Origin: Trichomonas tenax
Lineage: Eukaryota > Parabasalia > Trichomonadida > Trichomonadidae
DNA length: 29,169 nucleotides
Assembly (NCBI GenBank): GCA_023091735.1
Contig: JALKBU010000649.1
Location: 1-29,169, forward strand
Direction: 5' to 3'
The translations under genes were made by a program, and so were the position numbers. Every line of letters begins with the position of its first letter. Within the stretch, counting starts at the first letter, position 1. The notes beneath the pieces were generated by a model that was given only the letters and a program-made list of their open reading frames with translations, made no database searches and was not told the origin of the DNA. Shown one piece after another: positions 1 through 7,821 of the stretch.

Positions 1-267
1 CAAAAACTTGCAATGAACTACGTTTATGGTCTTCATACTCAGCGTGGAGTTTCAATCTATAAATGTCAGTATTGTTTAGACTACAAAGATATTTATAACA
101 CTTTTTATAAAAGTGACAATTTGCCCGAGCAAAAAGGTGACCGTTTATTCATGAAAAGTGACTTTAAGGTTCTATGTAGCTTTTTGATATTCACTTTTGT
201 CCTAGACTCCAATGTGTTCAAGCTCGCGACCATTATAGCTATTCATCACATAATGAGCAACTTATAA
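1..267 (+). CDS. Doubtful short ORF, open at the window edge
   Basis: A reading frame open from the left edge of the window ends at 267. It has an in-frame ATG at 13 that would give 84 residues. The first half has two cysteines spaced C-x2-C (residues 18-21 from that ATG) in a Tyr/Lys-rich stretch. The second half is hydrophobic and could hold one membrane segment (roughly residues 52-75). I recognise no family. It may be the tail of a gene or gene remnant that begins outside the window, or chance coding potential. No initiator-like TCA motif can be judged because the upstream DNA is missing. Confidence 0.2.
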   Translation, partial: QKLAMNYVYGLHTQRGVSIYKCQYCLDYKDIYNTFYKSDNLPEQKGDRLFMKSDFKVLCSFLIFTFVLDSNVFKLATIIAIHHIMSNL

Positions 268-1114
268 CCCGCGCGTTAAAACTTTAATTTTTATCAAAAT
301 GCACGTCAAAGATTTCAAAAAGGTACATTCGAAAAAAGTTCGTTATTTCAAAAATGATAGGATCACATAATCTCGCTGTAAAACGCCTAGAGTATGGCTC
401 AAGGATTTCAGGAGACTGTTAATGTATTAAGCAGTTGAGAGAGTGTCTATAGGTATAAACAGACTTCAAAATAAGGTAAAATTGCAGCTTTAATTTCGAT
501 ATTTTTCTTCATGTTGTTATTGCACCTTAGCGTGTTGGCTATCACATACCCATCATACAGAATGAGGTTTGCAGTCAAAAAACATATACCTAAATTTCGG
601 ATCTCAAAGTTTACTATATTTTAGAGCTTGCCAGTTCTACACTATGACAGCCTACAAGAACTAAACAAAATATGTTATTATTAGGAGTTTCCTACAAAGG
701 GTTTTCAAAATGTGAATTCGAATTCGTTCAAATTTCATCATTGTGGGAAAAAGAATCAAGTTCACAGCACTATAGATAATGAAGTTATTATGTACCTCGT
801 ATATGCCTCATTTTACGCGTCTCAAAATATTAACAAATTTTTCGGGAGTTGGCATTGATACGAGAACCAAAATGGACTACATCATTGAGATATGATATTT
901 TGGTCTAACCAAGGACAGTATCAAGACTTTTGCACAAAAAAAATGCGAAATTATTTTTGAATTTTTGATGTTCATTAAATTCTAAACGCTGACTATATAA
1001 ACATAAAGCTTTACTAAAATATGTTATAACCTATTATTTATTATTGTTCTACATTGTGAAAAATTAGCGAAATTTTAAAATAAAAATATTTATGCATGAG
1101 CATCAATTATATCC
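268..1114. other. Gene-free stretch
   Basis: No coding frame of useful length, no RNA gene and no clear repeat is visible here. The sequence is AT-rich with scattered stops on both strands. Confidence 0.5.
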
Positions 1115-1384
1115 CTAATTCTCTGATAGATTTTCTTGCGATTCTACAGGTGACATATATGCATTGAGTGTATAATATGGTATAAATTTGGGGCTCTGAA
1201 TTTTAGTAGAAATTTTCGGGTGTACCTTTGATTTCAATTTACGACTTTTTTCAAATCCATTTTTGCACATCATGACAGTGTTATAATTAGACAGTGTATC
1301 ATCGCCATATGGGATAAATAAATCTCTTTTTTCACTGAGAAAGTTCAAGTTTTCCTTTTCTCTTGTAGGCTTGTTGACAAACAT
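1115..1384 (-). CDS. Hypothetical 89-residue protein, doubtful
   Basis: An ATG-initiated frame of 89 residues on the minus strand, with a stop codon a few codons upstream of the ATG, so it is not obviously part of a longer frame. The composition is Lys/Ser/Asn/Pro-rich and soluble, with no membrane segment and no motif I recognise. It has more ordinary protein-like composition than the other frames in this region, which is the only support for it. It could be a small gene, a remnant, or chance. Confidence 0.3.
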   Translation of the reverse strand: MFVNKPTREKENLNFLSEKRDLFIPYGDDTLSNYNTVMMCKNGFEKSRKLKSKVHPKISTKIQSPKFIPYYTLNAYMSPVESQENLSEN

Positions 1385-1892
1385 ATCACACGTTTATAGC
1401 TTAAAGCATCATTTGGTTCAACATTGCTTGTTGAAAACATCCTTTTGATGATTCATAAACTTGCAGCTATTTCTTCAATATAGATATTCATCTCTTCTTC
1501 ATATTTTTTTTTTGGTCTCGCGCGCTAAGAACTATACTTATTTGCCCAAGCGCTAGGAACCATACCTGATATATATTTTGTCGATGAATTTCATTGTTTA
1601 TCATTATCACATTACCAATTATGGATTATTTTAACTTAATAAAACGGTTAAACCCTCAGATTGCATGATTCATATACAACACAAGTATAACTCAAGCATT
1701 TGGCCAACACCAAAAATATAATTTGACACGTAAACATGAACATAATCTGACATCAGAAAGAAATTATCTAACGCCAAAGTCCTCTCTATAGCATTAGCTT
1801 GCACTCAGTTGCTTCTGGTGGAGGCAAAAATAGTTGTTACGAAGGCTATCGATGATTTTCAATGAGAATTTCTAAGCACTTGGCCGTAAACT
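1385..1892. other. Gene-free stretch with a weak direct repeat
   Basis: No gene is visible. At 1522-1539 and 1550-1567 there are two similar 18-mers beginning GCGCTAAGAACTATAC and GCGCTAGGAACCATAC, offset by 28 bp. The rest is AT-rich upstream DNA of the ankyrin gene that starts at 1914. Confidence 0.4.
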
Positions 1893-1897
1893 TCACT
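1893..1897 (+). promoter_or_regulatory. Trichomonad initiator (Inr) candidate
   Basis: TCACT matches the trichomonad Inr consensus TCA+1(C/T)(T/A). The predicted +1 A is at 1895, giving a 19-nt leader to the ATG at 1914. Short leaders are usual in trichomonads. This supports the upstream ATG of the ankyrin gene over the internal one at 1971. Confidence 0.45.
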
Positions 1898-1913
1898 TTT
1901 TGTAAACACTAAA

Positions 1914-3287
1914 ATGATATTTTTCTTTACAGTGTTTTTTTTTGAACCTATCGTTATTCCATTTTTTTCGATGCAGAAAACGAATCTTCGTTCAGACTAT
2001 CACGCGGCGATAGAGGATATCGATCAGAGGCTGACGAACCATATGTTCGTTAAATGCTTCAATCTTGTCGACATCTGCGCAATCCTTGACTTAACAAAAT
2101 TAAATATATTACAAGCGACAACGCTATTCAACGATTGCAAAGCTAAATATAAATCATCGCGTACATTCAAGATATTCCAGCATACGAGGGTCGATTTAGG
2201 AACAGATAATTACTTGATTCTTGAATTCATCAAGGCTATTAATTTAAATCTCAAATCTCCAATCCTTAAGTCTTTGTATGAATATATCGTCGACTTAATA
2301 GAACTGCTCACTTATAGACAAGAAGAAATAATCGAATTACGTGAAGAACTCATCAAAAATCGAATTCCTTTTAAGAAATATGATGACTTCCAATCAAAAA
2401 GACATATTTCTAGCGCATTATCAGCCGATTATAATGCCAAAAAGGAATTAATCGATAAAATTCGTCAAAATTTTGCAAACATGCAAAACAAGAAAGAAGA
2501 AAAATCAGCAAATAAAGCATCCGATATATTATCACAAGCAGAATCACAAACAAACGCATCTAAATCCGAAAATCCTAAACCAGCCGATATTTCAGCATTA
2601 AGGAATGAATTCATTACACTCAAGAATATGGAAGAAGGAAATGCTAATCAAGATCTTGAAAATCAACAAATCAAAAATTCTTTTAATGATAATCCTATTT
2701 CAGAGCCAACAGCAACACCAGCAATCCCGAACTCAGATGAAAACATTAATAAATTAATAGATCTTTCAAGATCATATCTTGATTTCAACAACGTTTACAA
2801 TTTATTACGTGATTGCGCAGAACAAAGAGATTTCGAAACGATTTCTTTTGCCTTTGAACATGAATACTCAGATGTGACTGATCATACAGGAAAAGATCTT
2901 TTCATGGAAGCAGCTTCAAATGGTTGTTTGTCTCTTGGAAAAGCTCTCGTTGGATACAAATTCGATACAAAGCGTTTAGATCAAACGAGAATGAGCGCTT
3001 TGCATTGGGCCATTAAGAACTCTCAATCGGAATTCGCAGAATATATCGTACAAAATAAATTATGTGACATTAATTTGAAAGATGGAAACGAATTCACACC
3101 TTTGCACTATGCAGCTCAAAGAAATGATATAGTTACCGTCAAAGCACTGTGTGAAGCCGAAGGAATCAAAATTAATGAAAGCCATTCAGGAAAAACAGCA
3201 TTTGACATGGTAGGAACTTACCACACTGCTGATTCTATCAAAACACAAGAAGTTAAGGATTATTTGACCTCAAAAGGAGCAATATAA
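1914..3287 (+). CDS. Coiled-coil and ankyrin-repeat protein
   Basis: A 457-residue protein with an architecture common in trichomonad genomes. The N-terminal part (about residues 20-140) is helical. A polar, Lys/Glu/Gln/Asn-rich linker with coiled-coil character follows (about 140-280). The C-terminal third holds ankyrin repeats: residues 360-440 contain the signatures SALHWAIKNSQSEFAEYIV and TPLHYAAQRND. The expected role is protein-protein binding; the partner is unknown. The first 19 residues are strongly hydrophobic and Phe-rich, which is odd for this family. A second ATG at 1971 would remove them, but the Inr at 1893 favours the first ATG. A stop codon closes the frame cleanly after the last repeat. 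It has no operon-like neighbour. Ankyrin assignment is firm; cellular function is not known. Confidence 0.85.
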   Translation: MIFFFTVFFFEPIVIPFFSMQKTNLRSDYHAAIEDIDQRLTNHMFVKCFNLVDICAILDLTKLNILQATTLFNDCKAKYKSSRTFKIFQHTRVDLGTDNYLILEFIKAINLNLKSPILKSLYEYIVDLIELLTYRQEEIIELREELIKNRIPFKKYDDFQSKRHISSALSADYNAKKELIDKIRQNFANMQNKKEEKSANKASDILSQAESQTNASKSENPKPADISALRNEFITLKNMEEGNANQDLENQQIKNSFNDNPISEPTATPAIPNSDENINKLIDLSRSYLDFNNVYNLLRDCAEQRDFETISFAFEHEYSDVTDHTGKDLFMEAASNGCLSLGKALVGYKFDTKRLDQTRMSALHWAIKNSQSEFAEYIVQNKLCDINLKDGNEFTPLHYAAQRNDIVTVKALCEAEGIKINESHSGKTAFDMVGTYHTADSIKTQEVKDYLTSKGAI

Positions 3288-4070
3288 TTATATTTTTGTT
3301 TTTATGTTGTTATAAATTGTTGTATTTATGGACATAGCTATATATTCACTATTGCGTAATGCAAATACCAGATCTAAGAAGAAAATATTTTGATATCTGC
3401 AAGATTAACTTAAGAAATAAGAACATATCATTTGCTTTGTCTATGTATGATGTCACTAAATTACATATACCCTAGTTTTTATCATTACTTTAGATTTGGA
3501 TTTTGCTTGAGAAAAATATCCTAATAAACATGTGATATGACCTTTAAAATATCTGTTAAACCCTATCTTAAGAGCATGTTCTTCATGGTGTGTAACCAAT
3601 GCAAATGATGATTTACAGTCAATTTGAGAGTCTCCCCCCAATTTACAAACCTGACATTTTACTTTACCCAAATTTAACTAGTAAATTTGGGTAAGCAGTA
3701 TTAGAATAATAATTATCCAAAATCTCAAAGGCAATTCATCCGAGATAGTTGTGTATATGAACATATTCCACTTTCAAGGATGAAAATAAAGCTATTAAAT
3801 ATATAATTTCATATTTTTATTTAAAACGTGTTCATATTTGTGTATGATATATAACCTTTTGTGTGGATTATTGTGTAGAAGTGTGATGGTCTGAATATCA
3901 ATAGTCAGAGAAAGATCTATCAGAATTTGAGATAAAATTGTGATTTACTATATTTAACTATTGAACCAAGTATTGCAATATAATTTTATGCTAGACTGTA
4001 CTGTAATGAGGTTACAGTTCAAAGATAATCCTTGAATCGATATGCAAATAATGCTGGATTTTATCTTTTT
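3288..4070. other. Gene-free stretch containing a palindrome
   Basis: No gene is supported. A TTG-started minus frame at 3456-3671 has a C-x2-C start but no ATG and was rejected. The notable feature is the inverted repeat at 3664-3694. The last 100 bases lead into the hairpin cluster. Confidence 0.5.
3664..3694. repeat. Perfect inverted repeat, 13-bp arms
   Basis: TTACCCAAATTTA at 3664-3676 is perfectly complementary in inverted orientation to TAAATTTGGGTAA at 3682-3694, with a 5-nt spacer. It could be a protein-binding palindrome or a small stem-loop. It lies between genes and I cannot assign a function. Confidence 0.7.
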
Positions 4071-4147
4071 CTCTGGTGCAGTGCGGCACTGGGACTAATT
4101 GTTTCATTGTCATGTCCCAATGCAGCACTGGATAAAAACAACCAGAG
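4071..4147 (+). ncRNA. Fold-back hairpin HP1 (pre-miRNA-like)
   Basis: The 17-nt arm at 4079-4095 pairs with 4114-4130 at 15 of 17 positions, with mismatches G4085/A4124 and C4089/A4120, around an 18-nt loop. An outer 7-bp helix (4071-4077 with 4141-4147) is separated from it by an asymmetric internal loop. The total is about 77 nt. It is a diverged duplicate of HP3. The strand of any transcript cannot be decided from a palindrome; + is nominal. Confidence 0.45.
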
Positions 4148-4165
4148 AATCTCGAAATGCACGCA

Positions 4166-4260
4166 AGAGTTGCTCCTACTGTCAGATTCACAGTGCAAAA
4201 GCCATTGATGTCACACTTAAATGGCTTTTTCACTGTGCATAGGACAGTAGGAACAACTTT
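4166..4260 (+). ncRNA. Fold-back hairpin HP2 (pre-miRNA-like)
   Basis: The outer helix 4169-4183 with 4243-4257 pairs at 14 of 15 positions. After a small internal loop, the inner helix 4189-4206 with 4220-4237 pairs at 17 of 18 positions around a 13-nt loop. The arms are unrelated in sequence to those of HP1 and HP3. The structure is about 95 nt long, the size of plant or protist miRNA precursors. Strand nominal. Confidence 0.5.
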
Positions 4261-4290
4261 GAAAAATTCATATGAATGTTATATTCATAA

Positions 4291-4397
4291 CATTCGAGAT
4301 TCTCTGGTTGTTCTTGTACATTACAGCACTGGGACTAATTGTTTCGTTGTCGTGTCCCAATGCTGCACTGGACCAGAACAACCAGAGAATCTCGAAA
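4291..4397 (+). ncRNA. Fold-back hairpin HP3 (pre-miRNA-like, paralogue of HP1)
   Basis: The outer helix is a perfect 19 bp (4296-4314 with 4375-4393). The inner helix 4324-4335 with 4354-4365 pairs at 11 of 12 positions and encloses an 18-nt loop. The inner stem and loop are homologous to HP1 and share the run GCACTGGGACTAATTGTTTC. The C/A mismatch is retained at the same place (C4329/A4360). The two differences from HP1 at one opposed position convert a G/A mismatch into an A-T pair. Strand nominal. Confidence 0.5.
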
Positions 4398-4402
4398 TGT
4401 GA

Positions 4403-4502
4403 ACAAATGTTTTGTTTCATGCAATAATCACAGTGATAATGTTACACTACAGCTATGTTGGTGCATTATGGCTGTGATTATTGCATGAAACACAACTTTT
4501 TT
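4403..4502 (+). ncRNA. Fold-back hairpin HP4 (pre-miRNA-like)
   Basis: 4414-4433 and 4472-4491 are perfectly complementary over 20 bp. Pairing continues inward imperfectly (4434-4441 with 4464-4471). The 3' flank ends in a run of six T at 4497-4502, which would be a Pol III terminator if transcribed on +. The arms are unrelated to the other hairpins. Confidence 0.5.
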
Positions 4503-4530
4503 AAGAGTATTAAATTATCTGATTGGAATG

Positions 4531-4627
4531 TTGATTTTCCGAGTGTGGGTGATATATAGATGGTTCTGCTGACTATTGTGCCACAGCTCCATCTATATAT
4601 ATCACTTATACATGGAGTGATTTTCAA
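4531..4627 (+). ncRNA. Fold-back hairpin HP5 (pre-miRNA-like)
   Basis: 4549-4563 pairs with 4589-4605 with a 2-nt bulge on the 3' side. The paired region contains an alternating TA run, so part of the complementarity is low-complexity. Weaker outer pairing (TTGA 4531-4534 with TCAA 4624-4627) extends the structure to about 97 nt. It is less convincing alone than its neighbours but fits their size and spacing. Confidence 0.4.
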
Positions 4628-4634
4628 AATTTCG

Positions 4635-4737
4635 GCAATATCTTTGTTATCTAGTCATCTTCACAGTGTAGAAGTCACACAGCATGTTGTTTTGTGGCTT
4701 CAGCACCGCGAAGATGACTAAATAACAAAGACATTGC
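4635..4737 (+). ncRNA. Fold-back hairpin HP6 (pre-miRNA-like, strongest stem)
   Basis: The arms 4635-4662 and 4710-4737 are complementary at 26 of 28 positions, with only two isolated mismatches. Inside, GAAG 4671-4674 pairs with CTTC 4698-4701 and CACA 4676-4679 with TGTG 4693-4696. The total is about 103 nt. This is the longest near-perfect stem in the window and cannot plausibly be chance. Strand nominal. Confidence 0.55.
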
Positions 4738-4752
4738 AAATGAAGATCTCAT

Positions 4753-4812
4753 CTGAAACATTCATTGCTGACTGGATCGAGTGGCTATTTGATGTTGCTG
4801 CAAATGTTTCGG
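4753..4812 (+). ncRNA. Weak fold-back hairpin HP7
   Basis: GAAACATT at 4755-4762 is complementary to AATGTTTC at 4803-4810, with a large loop and little interior pairing. It continues the series by position but could be chance or a decayed member. A competing 7-bp stem (TATTTGA/TCAAATA) overlaps it. Confidence 0.25.
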
Positions 4813-4865
4813 AGTCAAATAACAAACAATACGCCCCATTGGGTATGAGGCTCTCTTAGCTGTAT

Positions 4866-4973
4866 GATTTAATTAATGAGCAATTAAACGAATTATTAAA
4901 TGAAGAATTTAATACTGTCAATGTTATAGGATTCAACTCTGGAAAATTTGATTTGAATTTTATCCTTTGCGAC
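4866..4973 (+). pseudogene. Fragment of Maverick-type DNA polymerase B (Exo II motif)
   Basis: A frame open from just after a TAG at about 4857-4859 to a TAG near 5028 encodes an acidic helix followed by VIGFNSGKFDLNF. That matches the Exo II (Nx2-3F/YD) motif of the 3'-5' exonuclease domain of protein-primed family B polymerases. There is no start codon, and only about 36 residues look genuine. The nearby polymerase remnant at 5530-7368 lacks an exonuclease domain, so this may be its displaced piece or the trace of another copy. Motif match is what I see; ancestry is inference. Confidence 0.5.
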
Positions 4974-5529
4974 ACACACACATATGGCGACAGCCGGCGA
5001 GCAAGCCTTCGCTGCGGATCTAATTTAGGATTCATGACCCCAAAATAAGGTGGGCGTCGTTATTTTCACACTTTAAGGCTAAAGTAGCAAACGATATGGG
5101 GGTTGTTTTACCGAAGAGGGCCTGCTAGTTTTGGAAGTGTCGAACCACAATATTTTTATCGTTTTAGTGAAAAAAAAATGGTTGTTTTTCATGAAAAAGT
5201 GATGCTGTCAGGGGGGACAGGGTTGAGGACATGGGGAAGATTTCTGGTGTTCAAATTTAACAGGATTGAGTGAGCCAGAAGTCTGTCCGGGGTGTCCTAG
5301 TGGCCTGGGTCAGAAAAAAAGTCTATAAAAGGGTAACAACATGACGTTTTGACAACATGTTGTCTGATGTCTGTTGCCAACTGAAATATAAACTCTTTGA
5401 TGACACAGGGCATCTAGGACACATAAAGAAAATGATGAAAAACAGTAATTTTTCATGAAAAATGACCGAAAACGCTAATTTTGACGGGAAAATACATGAA
5501 AAACTGACCTCAAAGATTCAGACTATACA
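4974..5529. other. GC-richer non-coding stretch
   Basis: No gene is seen. The first part (about 4975-5330) is visibly richer in G and C than the surroundings, with G-rich runs (GGGGGGACAGGG, GTCCGGGGTGTCC). Several copies of a TTTTTCATGAAAAA-like palindrome occur between about 5188 and 5510. It may be more element debris between polymerase fragments. Confidence 0.4.
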
Positions 5530-7368
5530 ATGATTGATAACCTCATCGATGTTGAAAGTATTGATTTAGAATTTATCCCGTCAATTCAAGGCACACAAAG
5601 AAATGCAGGCTATTTCCCCTATATCAACAAATCAAGCATTGACCTTGCCGATTATGGCATTTATAACTCTGAATTCTCAATATTGAACGAGGCGTGTTTA
5701 ATCACTGCATGCTGTTCATCAAAACTATTCGATTCCGAACAAACGAAACTCATTTCTTCTGTCATTAAGACAAGGAACATATTGAAGTCAGACCTGAAAC
5801 ATTTAGCGAAATTAATGAATGTAAAAATCAATGTTTCAATAATCACAAACTATGAAACAGGCAAGACATCCCACGAAGAATATAATGAACACGCTGAAAA
5901 GAAGCTAAAACTACTTATTGCATTTGATCATTACATGCTTGATAGAACCGTTCTTATCCCTTACTCTAAACGTCCGATGTCAATATTTAAAGTCATAAAG
6001 AAGTTGCAGGATGAAAAATTACTTGCCGAATTATCAGAAAAGAAGATATTAGAACTCATTTCTTCATACAAAAACGATGAATCAAATGATTTTATATGTG
6101 AAAATTCATTTCGACCTTTAATCATTCATGATAAAAAATTAAATAAACACATTCGTGAAAATAGTGTCAGTCCTACAAAGAAGTTATTCGGTTACGATCC
6201 CGATCCTGAAGAAATTGAATTTAGACTTAATGAATTGCAAGGAGTAATTAATAAATTACCGTGCAGGAATCACATTAACGTTCGGGATTACTATAAATTT
6301 GCCGAACTTGGTCAGAAGATACTTTATGAAACAGGATGTTACGACAATGTTTACGAATTTTGTGGAAAGATTGCGAAAGATATTAGATCAAAACTTACCT
6401 TCCCAAAGACGAGAACATTTAATGACAAACCATTTTATTCGAATGAAAAAACTTTATTACCTTGCTATCAATGGCGCTTACATGGATTTTGTAAAATACA
6501 TCGAAACAGAAAAGCCAAACGAATTCGGACAATTTACATCCGCAAATTATACGATCAATAATATAATAAAGATGTTATACGATATCCGAATCAATGCAAA
6601 AAGAGCAGGAAATCAAAAGCTAGCAACAACATTGAAGTTCATTATGAATTTCTTTGTGATTTGAATGTAAAGTTTCAAATAAAGGACATGCAAGAAATAA
6701 AAACAATTATTGAAAAGCATGAAGGCATTGAAATATCCGAGGAACTAGCCCAGGCATTAGTTGACGGACTTTATGATTTTGAAGTACATAATGATGCTAC
6801 AAGTATGACAATCGAAAAAGAAGTGACACTTTACACCCTATTTCAAGCAATCAATTCATTACCTCATCGTTTCATCGAAGAAGCTTACGACAATGTTTAT
6901 GATTTCTGCAAGTTAACAGATAACGCAAAAACTCATTTTGAACAATCGAGGGCATGTTATGCAAACCTTTATACATCACCTTTTGTTTTGGCAAAGATTT
7001 TAAGAATTCATCAAAAGGAATATTACAATGAAGTCATCAAGCCGTTAATTCAAAAGAAACCCCTTATATTTGACATTGATTAATCTGAGGATTTCGATTT
7101 AAACACTATTATTAACAAGGCTGAAAAGAAGATGTACAAAATGCAAAATGAGGTCGTTTCTGATTTGTCAAAAGTTATTCAAAGAATTGACTGTGAAAAC
7201 ATTACATTCATTAAAAAGACTTATGACGTACATTCTGGCAATTACAATTTCGGTTTTTGCAACAATCAAACAATGAAAGAAATGCTAAAGGCCGTTAGAT
7301 TATGGAAGGATGAAAACAAATATACAACAGCATGGGATATAATGTCTGATTTTCTTTTGATACTATGA
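5530..7368 (+). pseudogene. Decayed Maverick/Polinton-type DNA polymerase B
   Basis: The N-terminal 150 residues (ATG 5530) resemble the domain that precedes the exonuclease in trichomonad Maverick polymerases: an aromatic GYFPY segment, then CLITACCSS and AFDHYML. About residues 240-300 (GCYDNVYEFCGKIAKDIRS) match the segment just before palm motif A. The frame then shifts at an A6 run (6446-6451). The second frame carries a motif A-like AINGAYM, in which the catalytic Asp is not present, and a motif B-like KLATTLKFIMN. A further shift near 6640-6660 returns to frame 1 for 6661-7083, where a TAA (7081-7083) interrupts a frame that continues in phase to 7368. The exonuclease domain is absent, and no motif C was found. 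A second YDNVYDFC occurs after 6890. Non-functional as read. Confidence 0.6.
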
Positions 7369-7821
7369 TTATATATGAGATCATTATTTGTCAAAAATAT
7401 ATTCTACACGACAAATGTTCACAATTATGGCAAAATATATAATTTATTTGTCAAAAATCAAAATTTCTTATACTAAAATGACTGTTGCTACAATATTGAG
7501 TTCTCAAAATATGTTCAATAATTTATTCAAAATTAGTACACATATAGAACTTAATTTAATAGAGGTTTTATTTATTGACAAATAAATATTTTACATGACA
7601 AAATTTGTTGTTAAAATTGTACTAAACTCATTGTGCTATATTATACTTTTCTCCAAACTTTGTGTGTATGATACCATTAAAAAAATATAAAAATTTATTA
7701 ATGTTTTCATACACGTTTGTCTTAACAAAGTCTCAATATAAATAATTTTGGTAATAAATTGCATGCCAAAAAAAATATTTACGTGACAAATTATCAATTA
7801 AAATAAAATTTTAATTGCAAT
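7369..7821. other. Intergenic region with TTTACAYGNCA motifs
   Basis: Very AT-rich upstream region of the Sec24-like gene. It holds motif copies at 7590-7602 and 7778-7790, plus looser variants near 7403-7416 and 7759-7770. The frame at 7388-7585 looks like chance. Confidence 0.5.
7590..7790 (+). promoter_or_regulatory. TTTACAYGNCA motif cluster upstream of the Sec24-like gene
   Basis: TTTACATGACAAA at 7590-7602 and TTTACGTGACAAA at 7778-7790, with the degenerate TTGCATGCCAAA at 7759-7770. The last strict copy ends 31 bp before the ATG at 7822. The same word lies at almost the same distance from two other genes in the window, so I infer a promoter element. No factor is known to me. Confidence 0.45.

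Noticed and set aside
3456..3671. Minus-strand frame with C-x2-C and His residues, zinc-finger-like
   Set aside because: It begins with TTG, has no ATG at the start, and the Cys/His spacing does not fit BED or FLYWCH fingers well. It also overlaps the palindrome.
4012..4402. Short frames on both strands inside the hairpin cluster
   Set aside because: They mirror each other because the DNA is palindromic; composition follows the stems, not a protein.
7388..7585. 65-residue plus-strand frame
   Set aside because: AT-rich chance frame in the upstream region of the Sec24-like gene.
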